From Rhabditophanes sp. KR3021 (lineage: Eukaryota > Nematoda > Chromadorea > Rhabditida > Alloionematidae), in NCBI GenBank assembly GCA_963281155.1, contig CAUJLY010000001.1:7502001-7566000 (forward strand): a DNA stretch of 64,000 nt, in the 5' to 3' direction. The notes below the pieces were generated by a model, which saw only the letters and a program-made list of their open reading frames with translations, was not told the origin of the DNA and did no database searches. Positions 46,098 through 56,122 of the stretch are shown here, in pieces. Positions within the stretch are counted from its first letter, which is position 1; every line of letters begins with the position of its first letter. Made by a program: the position numbers and the translations under genes.

Positions 46098-46122
46098 CTT
46101 AAATACTAAAAATTGAGGGTGG
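46098..46122 (-). promoter_or_regulatory. TATA-like element with upstream C-rich box
   Basis: Minus strand: CCACCCTC (46115-46122), about 10 nt, then TATTTAAG (46098-46105), 111 nt before the ATG at 45987. The box is identical to that at 48936 over CCACCCT. Confidence 0.5.
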
Positions 46123-47360
46123 TATGCTTTGTTTTGTGGTAAAGAGCAAGTTTACATACACATATGTATTTGAGAAACAAATGATATGTGCACTATTATG
46201 CTTTTGTGTGTATGTAGTTTGTACGTGGTACGTAAAGGCAGGGACAGGAGGTTGGCAGTCATACGGAACATAAATAAATGTATTCACATATATTCATGGT
46301 ATGCGGGGTGTAATATAGGAAGAAGAATGTATGTGTGTTCGATGGTGATGTGATATATATTTCCGATGAGTCAAACAGGCCAGTCTGAGGTTAAATTTTG
46401 AGCAAAAAAAGGGCATTTTCCTATATGAAATCAAATAAGTTATGAAAACAACTTTCAATTTTAACTGGATGTAGTCCGGACTTCATCCTTTCAATTGACT
46501 TTTCTTCTTCAAATGTATTTTAAAGTATATGTACTTAAACTATCTTTCTGACAATCTTTTTCATTCATATTAATTATGAATATGCTCATTCTATTTACAG
46601 GGCAAAGAAAGTATTTTTAGATTAAGGCAACGTCATCTTTACTTTTTCTGACAATGAGCTTGTTATTTATTGTAAAAAGTGATGGAATATCTTTTTGCTA
46701 ATCTAATCGAAGGGAAATATGCATATTTTGCATTCTACTGTCAACAATTATGTGATGAGTAATATTGTTCCTTGTAATGTTTTGATGTTGAATCATGAGT
46801 AATAAGTTAAGGTTGAATTATGAGTAACATGTAAAAGGTTCAAATGATTGAAGGCGCAGGTGGATGATAATTAAAGAACAATCATACACCACAAATCAGC
46901 ATTACCTAAATATTGTTTGTTTAATTTAAACATTTGTTTTTGTTAACAAACGAAGCACAAAAGTTGAATCGTCTGAACCATTCTGTCACCTTAGGTGTAG
47001 TCTCAACCTTTAAAAGTACTAGATCCCATGTCTTTGATAAAATTATCCAAAAATAAACTGCTCCCACAACATACGCATTCACTAAATCAAGCCAAAACTG
47101 ATCACAACCTAAGCAATCAATTATAATACGTAATTTATTTACTAATTAAGAGTTGTCAAGTTGGTGCTGATTTTGTGATTAGTTTTTTGAAGCATGCTAT
47201 AATGTAAACTGTAGTTGGTATACAGAACAAATTTTGGTCTGGTCATATCTAAAACAACAATATGTCAACATATTTTTTTATTAGTCGAATAACATATTAT
47301 GAAATGGCTGTGGAATTATACAAAATATTATACAGCTTTATTTTGACTCAAACATCAAGA
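46123..47360. other. intergenic gap inside the array
   Basis: About 1.2 kb with no coding signal, AT-rich, with a near-repeat GTTGAATCATGAGTAA / GGTTGAATTATGAGTAA at 46786-46827. Nothing else was seen. Confidence 0.45.
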
Positions 47361-47714
47361 TCAGTTTTCAAACGTTTGAAAGTGAGTTACTTTCACTGCT
47401 GAATCTTTGATGAAGGTTGCTGCTTGTGATAGCTTTCTTTTGATGTTATTGGTGGCTAAAGAAGCGGTGTCGAAGATTACTTGGGAAGTATTATTTAGTG
47501 TTTCAGTGATATTTGAGGCTACATCCATGGTCGAGTCATTTTCTTGATCAGATTCATCTTTAGAAATATCAAAACTTCCATTAGCCATCCTAGGCATGAT
47601 TGGCAAAATATTTCCGAAATCGTAATACTCACTAATTAATTCAAAAGCTTCCTTATTCAACTCATCTTCCTTATTACTCAAAGACAAGTAAATATCCAAA
47701 AATTCGTGCTCCAT
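47361..47714 (-). CDS. small acidic protein with amphipathic C-terminal helix (array)
   Basis: An intronless frame of 117 residues with ATG at 47714. The N-terminal half is acidic (NKEDELNKEAFELISEYYD) with ANGSFDISKDESDQENDSTM in the middle. The C-terminal 60 residues are Ala/Thr/Ser/Lys-rich and helix-forming (FDTASLATNNIKRKLSQAAT, then FIKDSAVKV). This tail is like those of the array genes at 47991, 48505 and 50348. No signal peptide. The function is unknown, but membrane- or lipid-surface association, or a LEA-like protective role, are possibilities. Confidence 0.5.
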   Translation of the reverse strand: MEHEFLDIYLSLSNKEDELNKEAFELISEYYDFGNILPIMPRMANGSFDISKDESDQENDSTMDVASNITETLNNTSQVIFDTASLATNNIKRKLSQAATFIKDSAVKVTHFQTFEN

Positions 47715-47990
47715 GATCAGACAAACTTAATTAAAATGAATAGTAATAGGTAAATTCTTTATTAATAAGACAGTAACAATGATATTCAACATAAAAACAG
47801 TTAAAATAGACTTGGCCAGATAAATAACAGCCACAAAAGTGTACTATTCACGTGCCTTTCACAGTCATTTTAATGGTTTATATGCATAATGTTATTAATA
47901 GTATTAAGCCTTGTTTTGGTGACTCCAAAGAGTGTGTTAAAGATGTTTTTCATAATTTATGAGCTTTTAAAAAATATAATAATAAATTAT

Positions 47991-48260
47991 CTACTTGTCA
48001 CCATACGCGTAATCATCAGCATCTTCTGGAATTCCCATAAAGGATTGTTTTGTCTTGGTTGCTGTTTCTTTGAGGAATTCAGCTGCTGTCCCGCATCCTA
48101 AAGAACTACATGTGATTAGAGTGTTTTCCTGGGAAGTTGTATCAATTACAGGATCATTTAAGTTTTTTAGTTTCTCAGTTAGGTTGTTGGTTTTAGATAC
48201 ATTGGAGGCGTCATTTGTTGTAGTTGTTGTATTAATGATATTGCTTGATGAGGCCATCAT
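47991..48260 (-). CDS. small protein with amphipathic tail (array)
   Basis: An intronless coding frame of 89 residues, ATG at 48260, preceded by a TTTATTTCAG acceptor at about 48282 that implies a 5'UTR intron or trans-splicing. The N terminus is Asn/Thr/Ser-rich. The middle has CSSLGCG, and the end is AEFLKETATKTKQSFMG followed by an acidic tail (PEDADDYAYGDK). The helix resembles the Ala/Lys/Thr tails of its neighbours. No family recognised. Confidence 0.5.
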   Translation of the reverse strand: MMASSSNIINTTTTTNDASNVSKTNNLTEKLKNLNDPVIDTTSQENTLITCSSLGCGTAAEFLKETATKTKQSFMGIPEDADDYAYGDK

Positions 48261-48504
48261 TAAATGATTATGTAATAAAATCTGAAATAAAATAAAGAAA
48301 TAAATTTTAAGTAGATGTAAAAAAACATTAAAATAAGCGGAATGTATTTATTCGAATAAATAGGGATTTCCTGTTTATATTTTTACCACTCTCGAGTGTA
48401 TTATTTTCCATTGTTTATAAATGATTTGTGGTGTTTAAGAAACAAATCAATTGAAATAAAACTTTATTAATTAAAATAATGAAATGAGATACAATAAAGT
48501 GTTG

Positions 48505-48858
48505 TTATTCACTAAATAAAATATCCTTAGCCTTTTTGGCAATGTCAGCAGCATAATGCGCAGCATTCTTAGCTGAATTGACTAAGCCATCAATTGGGTC
48601 CGTTACGTAGTCAGGAAATTTAGTATTATTAGCATAGAAGGGAACGTATGGTTCATCGTCAATATTATTTAGATTACTTTTTTGATGGGACTCTAAGTCA
48701 GCGGGTGGTTCAGGTCTGTCTGGAGTCACATGTACATTACCACGATCATGTACCACGTGAGATTCACAGGTATGGTGATGGTGCTCGTGATTACAAGATG
48801 GGTGACAGCCGTGGAAAGCATTGCTTCGTTTTAGATTAACTTTACCATCATATTCCAT
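48505..48858 (-). CDS. small His-rich protein with LEA-like tail (array)
   Basis: An intronless frame of 117 residues with ATG at 48858. A His/Cys-rich segment near the N terminus (FHGCHPSCNHEHHHHTCESH) could bind metal ions. A Pro/Asp-rich linker follows, and the last 28 residues form an Ala/Lys amphipathic helix (SAKNAAHYAADIAKKAKDIL). A-K-K-A-K-D is close to the 11-mer pattern of group 3 LEA proteins and to the tail of the gene at 50348. TATATAAG and CCACCC boxes lie 57-85 nt upstream. Function unknown. Confidence 0.55.
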   Translation of the reverse strand: MEYDGKVNLKRSNAFHGCHPSCNHEHHHHTCESHVVHDRGNVHVTPDRPEPPADLESHQKSNLNNIDDEPYVPFYANNTKFPDYVTDPIDGLVNSAKNAAHYAADIAKKAKDILFSE

Positions 48859-48914
48859 ATTAGAAATGTTTTCGTAAATTAAGCAAATATTACGAAATCT
48901 ATGTTTTGCCTTTA

Positions 48915-48944
48915 CTTATATATTCGCTCAAATGCAGGGTGGGT
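48915..48944 (-). promoter_or_regulatory. TATA box with upstream C-rich box
   Basis: Minus strand: CCCACCC (48937-48943), about 13 nt, then AATATATAAG (48915-48924), 57 nt before the ATG at 48858. Confidence 0.55.
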
Positions 48945-49154
48945 CGTATTCCATATTCTATAAGATAAACATACGAAAGAAAAGAAGTGCCCTTTAAAGA
49001 TAGTTGTTTACAGATATCTTTTAATCAATACAAATGGATATGATCTCTGAGAGACTGAACATACATTAACAATGATTTTTGAACTCGCATCAAAATGAAC
49101 CAAAAAACTTTATTAAAAGCAATCAAATAGTAAATCATAGAACAATTAAAAAGA

Positions 49155-50014
49155 TTAAACACCAGGAACGACAGTTTCTTTAGAATCAACTGGTGCATCA
49201 ATGCTTCCTTTTTTCCCACGTTTTTCATCAACCGGTTTTTGAGCTTCCTTTTTCTCATGTTCTAAGGCGACAGCATTGTGATAACGCTCGGATATATTTT
49301 TCCAATTAGCAATCTTCCAGATTTGATTGACGTAGTCGGGACGTACATTTCGGTATTGAAGGTAGTAAGCATGTTCCCAAACGTCAATCCCAAATAATGG
49401 AATGAGGCCAGTTGATGGTTCAAGTGGATCCTGATTTTGGCAAGTAGCGACCTTGAGGATGCCTTGACTTTGGCAGTATCCCAACCAACCCCACCCGCTT
49501 CCTTGAACTCCAATTGACTTAGCAGACAAAGTTTTTTGTAAATTTTCAAGAGTCCCGAAATCTCTTTTGACAGCTTCCATCAACTCATTTGAAGGTTCCC
49601 CACCATCCTTAGCCAAATTAGTCCAGAAAATGGAATGATTCAAATGACCACCGCCATGAAACTTTAAATTGTTCTGAAGGGCAATCGATGTCTTTAAATC
49701 ACCCCTAGCATTTGCCTCGGCAATTTTCTCCTCAACCTCATTTAACCCATTGACATAAGTATTATGATGCTTCTGATGGTGAAGTTTCATTATTTCTGTG
49801 CTGATAACAGGTTCCAAATCATCATAGTCATAAGGAAGGTCTGGAAGAACATGTTTTGCTCTAACATTCAGCAAAGAAGAAACACTAAAAAGATTTTAAT
49901 TTACATCTAATAAAATGTATCAATCAAAGTAATTACAATAAAATGTAACAAATAAATTACTTACCTTCTAGGTGCCGTTGCTGTGACATTACTTAAACTA
50001 GCTTTAATTATCAT
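49155..50014 (-). CDS. sod-2: mitochondrial manganese superoxide dismutase with C-terminal extension
   Basis: Exons 50014-49965 and 49884-49155 are joined by a 80-nt intron, giving 259 residues. Residues 1-25 ([20 protein letters not shown]) are a basic, hydroxylated mitochondrial presequence. The mature chain begins [16 protein letters not shown], has [15 protein letters not shown] with the first metal His, [10 protein letters not shown] with the second, and [13 protein letters not shown] carrying the Asp and the last His. It converts superoxide to hydrogen peroxide and oxygen in the matrix. Family members end about 12 residues after the W-K-N-I-S-E-R-Y motif; this one runs about 40 longer with a Lys/Glu/Pro-rich tail. 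It lies inside the array of small genes, on the same strand as most of them. Confidence 0.95.
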
Positions 50015-50347
50015 TTTAATTCTGTAATGAAAAGATAAATGAAATATTTTATAAGAGTCACAAAAAGAACGAACAGTCAACTGACTATACAATCACAACA
50101 AAAAACTATCAATACATTCTGTTTTTTTATCGGTGTTGAGATGCTAAAAACATGGCTTCCCCGTCAACAGTTTTGTTTACTGCTTAGCTGAATAATATTT
50201 ATATAGTACACATAAACAAGTTATGGAGGACATCAGTGTAATTCAATTTTATTAGAAAATCAAAGAACACATAGAAAATAATATTTTGTTAAGTATTAGT
50301 TTGTTGTGAGTATCATTTATGAAAGTATATGGAAAGTCAGCTTTTGA

Positions 50348-50614
50348 TCACTTGAAAACAGCATCTTTAGCTTTAGATGCTACTTCTTTCACTTTTTCAG
50401 TTGCTGCAGAAACACTGTCTAGAATTACATTACTTTCTTTTTTGATTTCAATTTTGGGTTTGCAGTCAGCGTCGTTACAAGAAGTCCTTCTTTTGAAATA
50501 TAGTGGATTGGAAGGCTCCTCTGCCTCATCAAAAGACGACTCATGCATAGCATATTTGTACATATTTATAGTTTCATCAAAACTACCATTCTTTGTAGAA
50601 GCAGATTTATCCAT
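50348..50614 (-). CDS. small protein with LEA-like amphipathic tail (array)
   Basis: An intronless frame of 88 residues with ATG at 50614. The N-terminal part has NGSFDETINMYKYAMHESSF; NGSFD also occurs in the array gene at 47361. A middle CNDADCKPK follows. The last 26 residues form a regular Ala/Lys/Val helix (SAATEKVKEVASKAKDAVFK), which looks like two 11-mer units of the group 3 LEA type and closely resembles the tail of the gene at 48505. TATA and C-rich boxes lie 79-120 nt upstream. No family name can be given. Confidence 0.55.
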   Translation of the reverse strand: MDKSASTKNGSFDETINMYKYAMHESSFDEAEEPSNPLYFKRRTSCNDADCKPKIEIKKESNVILDSVSAATEKVKEVASKAKDAVFK

Positions 50615-50691
50615 CTTAGTAAATGTTTATTATTAAATGTTAGTTAATCCCTTTTCACAAAATAAAAGTGTGAATTTATTCAAACATTTCT

Positions 50692-50734
50692 TGCATATAT
50701 ACCATTTAATAAATTGGTTCGAAAAAGTGGGAGG
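50692..50734 (-). promoter_or_regulatory. TATA box with upstream C-rich box
   Basis: Minus strand: CCTCCCAC (50727-50734), about 24 nt, then GGTATATATGC (50692-50703), 79 nt before the ATG at 50614. Confidence 0.45.
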
Positions 50735-51010
50735 TTGTTTCATTGCCCCTTAATTTTGATAACAATTCCAGCATGACATGTGTTTTTTAAGCACCAGTTC
50801 ACATGTAATATATCCATCATCCTGAGAAAGTATATTTATGATGATCAGAGATTAAATGTTGTATCACTTAGTTGAAGTATTGGGATATAAATAGAAAATT
50901 TGATTATAGAGAACTAAAATAATATTCGAAATTTGGATGTGTAATGTTATTCAACAGGAAATAGTTTTTGATGGAAATGTTTTATTATTTAAATAGCCAG
51001 ACACTGTTAC

Positions 51011-51364
51011 ATGGGCAATAAAACAGTCTTCCACAATTCAGTTTCCAATGAAACAATTAAAACGTGGGACACGAGTAAAGCTAGCAATGCGTCAAAATCT
51101 AAAGTCTCTAAGCCTCCTCCGTCGAAAGTAGCAATTCTAATATCAGCCGATCACAACTACGAAACCTTTTCAAAAGTTTCTGCTTCTACCAAGAACATCA
51201 CCAAAGCAAAGTCCACCGAAAAAGACACAAAAATTTTAGCCTTAGAAGTCGCCAATCTTCGCAAAAAGAAAGAAGACTACACCGAAACCCAAAGCTTTGA
51301 AGAAGTCCTTGAAAAAACGTTACATCCCAATACAAGAGGAGGCAGAATTACAAGGGGCCGATAA
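51011..51364 (+). CDS. small basic disordered protein at the array edge
   Basis: An intronless frame of 117 residues with ATG at 51011 and ATTTAAATAG about 25-35 nt upstream. It begins MGNKTV, a possible N-myristoylation site, and is Ser/Lys/Thr-rich (SKASNASKSKVSKPPPSK). The C-terminal half is helical (EVANLRKKKEDYTETQSFEE) and ends NTRGGRITRGR. It is the only array-region gene on the plus strand. It has no shared tail or Cys cluster, so membership is by size and position only. Confidence 0.45.
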   Translation: MGNKTVFHNSVSNETIKTWDTSKASNASKSKVSKPPPSKVAILISADHNYETFSKVSASTKNITKAKSTEKDTKILALEVANLRKKKEDYTETQSFEEVLEKTLHPNTRGGRITRGR

Positions 51365-51833
51365 AAAATGAATCCAATTTGTCTCTAATTACCAAATCAC
51401 TGGTTTTATATAAAATGTCTAATATGTATATTTGGTATTTTTAAATTTTGATATATAATTAAATATCAAGAATGTATGATGAATGATTCGAATAAAATTT
51501 AACTCGTGTATCCAGTTTATAGTGTGTCCTTTAACCTAAATCTAAATTTAAAGGACTTGTATTTTTATAAAAACTTTTAATTTCTATATACAAATCTCTT
51601 TTATTGCAATCTTTTTTGTTTGTTTATCACGAAGTTGTGGGTCTATAATTGAATTATGACACTGTTGCTACAAATCAACCCCTATCAAATAACCGGTACC
51701 TATTTTTATGAGATACCTTTTGTTTGTTTGTGGTCAATTTTTGAGTATTTTTCAAACTTAGTACAATCATTTTGTTAACTTATACCTTTACAAAACAAAC
51801 TTATTTATTTATTTGAAAAGGTCCATTCACAAG
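51365..51833. other. intergenic, nothing recognised
   Basis: AT-rich DNA between the small plus-strand gene and the ShKT gene; promoter region of the latter. Confidence 0.45.
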
Positions 51834-52917
51834 ATGGCAGTCTCATATTTGACTTTATTTAGTGTAACTATTATATTACATCTCACAACTTATGTACTTG
51901 GCCAAGAAGTTAATGAATTTCCTGATTCAATGTCGTATTTCAAAGCCCGCCAATTAGTTCAAGAAAGAAAGACTAATTTCATGTTAGCTAATTATTTTAA
52001 TTTTACTCTCGAAAGGGAAGACAAAGAAAGAAAACATGCTGTTCCTTTTGGGAATAAGAATTTCTTAGATACTGAAGTTTCTAATTATCGATGTAGTCTT
52101 GGAGGAATTACGCTCTATCCTAATGCTACTTTTTGTGATGATTTAAGTTCGGATTGTGATAAATTATTTCCTAAATTTGTTAATGGAAAATTTGTGTGGA
52201 GGAATGAGGGTTGTAATGACATTTACAAGCAAGATGATGTAACCAAATGTAGAAAGAGTTGTTCTGTTTGTTGTGAAAACCAAAAGTTTACCAATGGATG
52301 TAGAGATGATCCCAAGTTTGTGGAATTTAATTGTGCGGAACATAAGAGAAAGTGCTATCAACCTGAATTTTATAGAAAAATGATTAAATCTTGCCCCTTT
52401 AGCTGTGGCTTCTGCCATGCTCACAAATGTGAAAATCAAATGGGTATTTGTTCCAAAGTCGGGCATCTTTGTAAAGATATTAAGCATAAACAGTTTCTTG
52501 AAATTAATTGTAAGTGAATGTGCTTTGATTTATATTATTTAATTTTGTGTAGGTGCAAAGACATGTGGAATGTGTGGAGTGACAACAAAACCAGAGCATT
52601 TAACTCTGACTTACACGATTGAAAAGAAGAAGAAACTTAAAAAGAGACTGCTTAGTACAACGACTAAAGGACCCTTTCCAATAATAAATGGCAATAAAAC
52701 AACTAAGAAGACGTCTAAACTTGTAAGTAACAACAAGCTTTCAGCATCATCTATTCTTTTATTAGATCCAAAAAAAACAGTCTCAGCCTCGTCTGACCCT
52801 TGCACCGATTCCTTAGACATTTGCCCCAAATGGAAAGAAAATGGTTTTTGTTCATCTCAATTTTATAGTAAAAGTTATAGAGCTTCTATTTGTCGAAAGT
52901 CTTGCACTATGTGCTGA
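51834..52917 (+). CDS. secreted protein with four ShKT-type domains
   Basis: Exons 51834-52509 and 52553-52917 are joined by a 43-nt GTAAGT...GTGTAG intron, giving 346 residues. The ATG at 51834 gives a signal peptide (YLTLFSVTIILHLTTYVLG); an upstream in-frame TTG is not used. After a charged 60-residue region come four six-Cys modules: about 82-142 (CSLGG...CRKSCSVC), 154-192 (GCRDDP...CPFSCGFC), 197-231 (CENQMG...CAKTCGMC, crossing the intron) and, after a Lys/Thr/Ser linker, the C-terminal one (CTDSLD...CRKSCTMC). Each ends with the C-x3-C-x2-C that defines ShKT. Nematodes use such modules in secreted and cuticular proteins. The role here is unknown. Confidence 0.85.
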
Positions 52918-53115
52918 CAACCTCAACCAAAAACACCTTATTAATATTTATATCGAAAGAAGTGAATATATTGAGCGACTAAAAATGTGTGAGTGTGTAT
53001 GTTTCTTTTTATTTATTTTCACGTTAACAACAATTATCATAATAAATTTGTTTAATAATATCAATTTGATTCATTATCAAAAAACGACATCAGAACAACA
53101 TCCCACTTATATTTG

Positions 53116-54376
53116 TCAAATCGCACTTCCTTGTCCCATCGTTTCATAGATGGTTGTGGAAAGATAGAGGGCATTACACGCAAATTGCGAAAAATACAAA
53201 AGCTGAGCAATATTCTCGTAATGTGATCCTAAAGCATCCAAAATTGCATTTTGATTATGACCATAATCAATTGTGACAAGGAATCTTTGTAAAATGGCTG
53301 GCATATTTAGCATCAAGTTAATTGCCGATATGATTATAGCCCTGAAGAAGATCGAATTCCGATTTTTCGCATATTTGTCGCTGCGGATAACAAATGTTTC
53401 CTTAAAGTAAGATTAATTTTTAGTTTGATGTAATCATTTTTAGTTAGATGTAATCATTTTTAGTTAGATATAATAATTATTAGTTAGATATAGTAATCAT
53501 TAGCTAATGTTGGGGAGTATAATTAGAAAATGTCGTAATTAAATAAGGAAAATGTTAGCTTACATTTATTTGCAAGTCAGCTCCTTTTAATTCGAGGTTT
53601 GTTTCGACACATGACATTCGTTTTATTCGCAATTCGAGAGAATCTAGAGTACTTATGGTGGATTTGTTGTTTTTGGTAAATGAATTGCCAGGTAGTGAGA
53701 AGTAAACAGAAATAAAGACAGTCATGTCAAGGATAAGTCGGGCTAAGGACGGAATAATGAGCATCAATATGAGATCTGACAGGTGGAAGAAAGTAGCAAG
53801 TAATGGTTTATCAGAACTATCATCACATGAGTGTTGAAAGTATTTAACAGTTACTAAAATCCAAGATTCTAGTGTTGCACAAGCCAAAACAACTCCAATT
53901 AAAGCCATTTGAGGTTCCTTCCACATTAATCTATACTTGATTGGACATTTGACGGCATAAAAACGCATGATTGACAAAGTCAACCAGCAATACACAGAAA
54001 TAGCAGAAGATACATGCATCAAGTACAAGTCAACTCGACAAAAGTTGTTTAAAAGTATATTTGAACCATTGTCAGGGATACTAAGAACGTCAACGTGATT
54101 AGAAGTGCCCACGCTAGCATGAAAAATGACCTGAAGCAGTTGTGTTAAAAGGCAAATTGAATCACATATAGTCATGACTGTGAGTGGCAGTGCAGATGAC
54201 GTTTGAAAGCGATAAACTGAAAATTTGAAGATCCTAAAAAGACGATACAACACATAGATGTTTAGAAATATTCCCAAAATAGGTACAAAAGAAAGAAGGT
54301 AGTTGATGACTATTGGCCATATTTTATAAGGTGTGTGTAGTTTGTCTTCTGATACCCACATTTCGGAATCGTCCAT
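53116..54376 (-). CDS. rhodopsin-like GPCR, probable peptide receptor
   Basis: Exons 54376-53564 and 53400-53116 are joined in phase 0 by a 163-nt intron, giving 365 residues. TM1 has ILGIFLNIYVLYRLF. TM3 ends in LSIMRFYAVKCPIKYRLMWK, a variant of the D-R-Y-x-A-V-x-x-P-L-x-Y-R motif. A Cys before TM3 (NNFCRVDLYLMH) and one in loop 2 (QHSCDDSS) can form the usual disulfide. TM6 and TM7 lie in the second exon, the latter reading CNALYLSTTIYE in place of N-P-x-x-Y. The long third loop is Ser/Thr-rich. The ligand is unknown. The intron contains a 20-nt tandem repeat. Confidence 0.75.
53421..53509. repeat. 20-nt tandem repeat, about four and a half copies
   Basis: Units start at 53421, 53441, 53461 and 53481 (consensus TAGTTAGATGTAATCATTTT, drifting toward TAGTTAGATATAGTAATCAT). 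They lie in the intron of the GPCR gene. Confidence 0.9.
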
Positions 54377-56122
54377 TTTGCGTAGTATTAGAATATATGC
54401 CTAAAAAGGATTATATTATTAAGTAGTAAATTAAGTTAGAAAAAGAGAAAAATCTACTTTAGGTCCTCTCTATAATTCACACATTTATTAAAAAAGATAA
54501 AAAAGCTTCTTTTTGTGCGGTACAAATAGTTATTATAAAAAATATGCCAACCGAAAACAAATTAGTTTGTAAAAACATTCCGTTAAAGTTAATTTACCCT
54601 TTTGTGTTCCTTATAACCTTTACAGGGCTATACTTGTTTTTTTGTTGTTTTGTTTAAAAACGTAAAATGTGATATTATTGTTTGTTTATAAATAGCAGCT
54701 TAGTTCTAGGCAAATCTGAATAATTCTATCTGGTCAATGATACAAGTTTTAAATACCAAAAAAGTGGTATCTTAATTAATGTATTATGTATGCAAATGAT
54801 ATTTCCTCATCATCTTTCTTTTTATTCATTTTAATATAAAAAGAATAATAATAAATGCAAGTTTATGATAATGACTAAAGTGGCGTTACAAGTTATACAT
54901 GCGCGTATTTTTTACAAACCTTTAGCTAACACGAAATTGAACTATAAAAACTTTAACATTGTAATTAATCATATTGTGATTATTAAATTTAGTATGGATA
55001 CGTTTAAATATATGTCCTTTCGTGGAATGGGGTAAAGGGTTTTGCGTGTAAGTGGAAAAATTATCAGAAGACATAAAGAGGACGGATTTGGTTGTAGAAA
55101 TAAAAGGATAATTTTTTGATACGCTGGAATAGACAATTAAGTTGCGATTGGTCGTCGTCTTAAAATGAAAGGGGAGTTAGCTTAATTTTTGGCAACTTAT
55201 AATTAGAAATTGAATAAAAAAGATATTAGTGGTTGGACGTTAAGTCATTTGGAGCTTAATTCTACAGCTTTCCACTAATCATTGTACTTTAAATTAAGAA
55301 AAATGTTGTGTCATCATTAACGAGTAGTATATTGGGGTTGTAAATAATAATAAGATATGAAGTAGGTTGAAATCTACATTTTTTATATTAAAAAAGAAAT
55401 AGATTCCAGTCTTGTTTTGATGGGCATAGACATATATTAACGTGAATTATAAATTCAAGCAAAAAATCATTTAAACTAATTCAGTAGTCGTAGGAATATA
55501 TTAAAAGGAAAGCTTTTTATGATTGAATTAAACATTAATTTGAATGTCCCTACAAAATGGTGCGACTTTTGGGGGTTGTCAAGTGTTTTTGGGCACATTG
55601 TGTAGTAATTCGGTCTAGTCATAAATAGTATTTCAAATCATGAACAAATAAAATGAAAATCGAAATGGGATATAAATACAATGAAGATGTTTCTAAAATA
55701 TTAACCCTTATAATCTCTAAAGTATTTTTGATACTAAACATCTTTAACTATGTATATTATTGAACCATTTATACTTGGGAATTTCGTTGAATTAAACGGC
55801 AAAATATTGAATAACAATTCCAAAAGTTTTAAACATTGCTTAACTTGAATTGCTCATCTTAACGGAAATATTATGTATTGTACATGCACTGTTTTTGTTA
55901 TAAAATGAACATTTACTTCCTACACCTAACTTTTTTCCAGGCATGAGAATAAAATGTTAAAAAAAGTTTAATCAGAGAACAAATTCTCACGGGTGCCAAT
56001 CTTAAATTAGTTTTTTGAGTCACAGCAAGGGTCGTTTTTCTCAGGTTTGTTGTGGAATTTTAAAAATTACTTTTAGAAACTTGTTTATTTTGTCCTAAAA
56101 ACTTATCTATTCTCTTCTAAAA
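54377..56122. other. intergenic between divergent GPCR genes
   Basis: About 1.7 kb, AT-rich, with no coding or RNA feature recognised. Confidence 0.5.
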
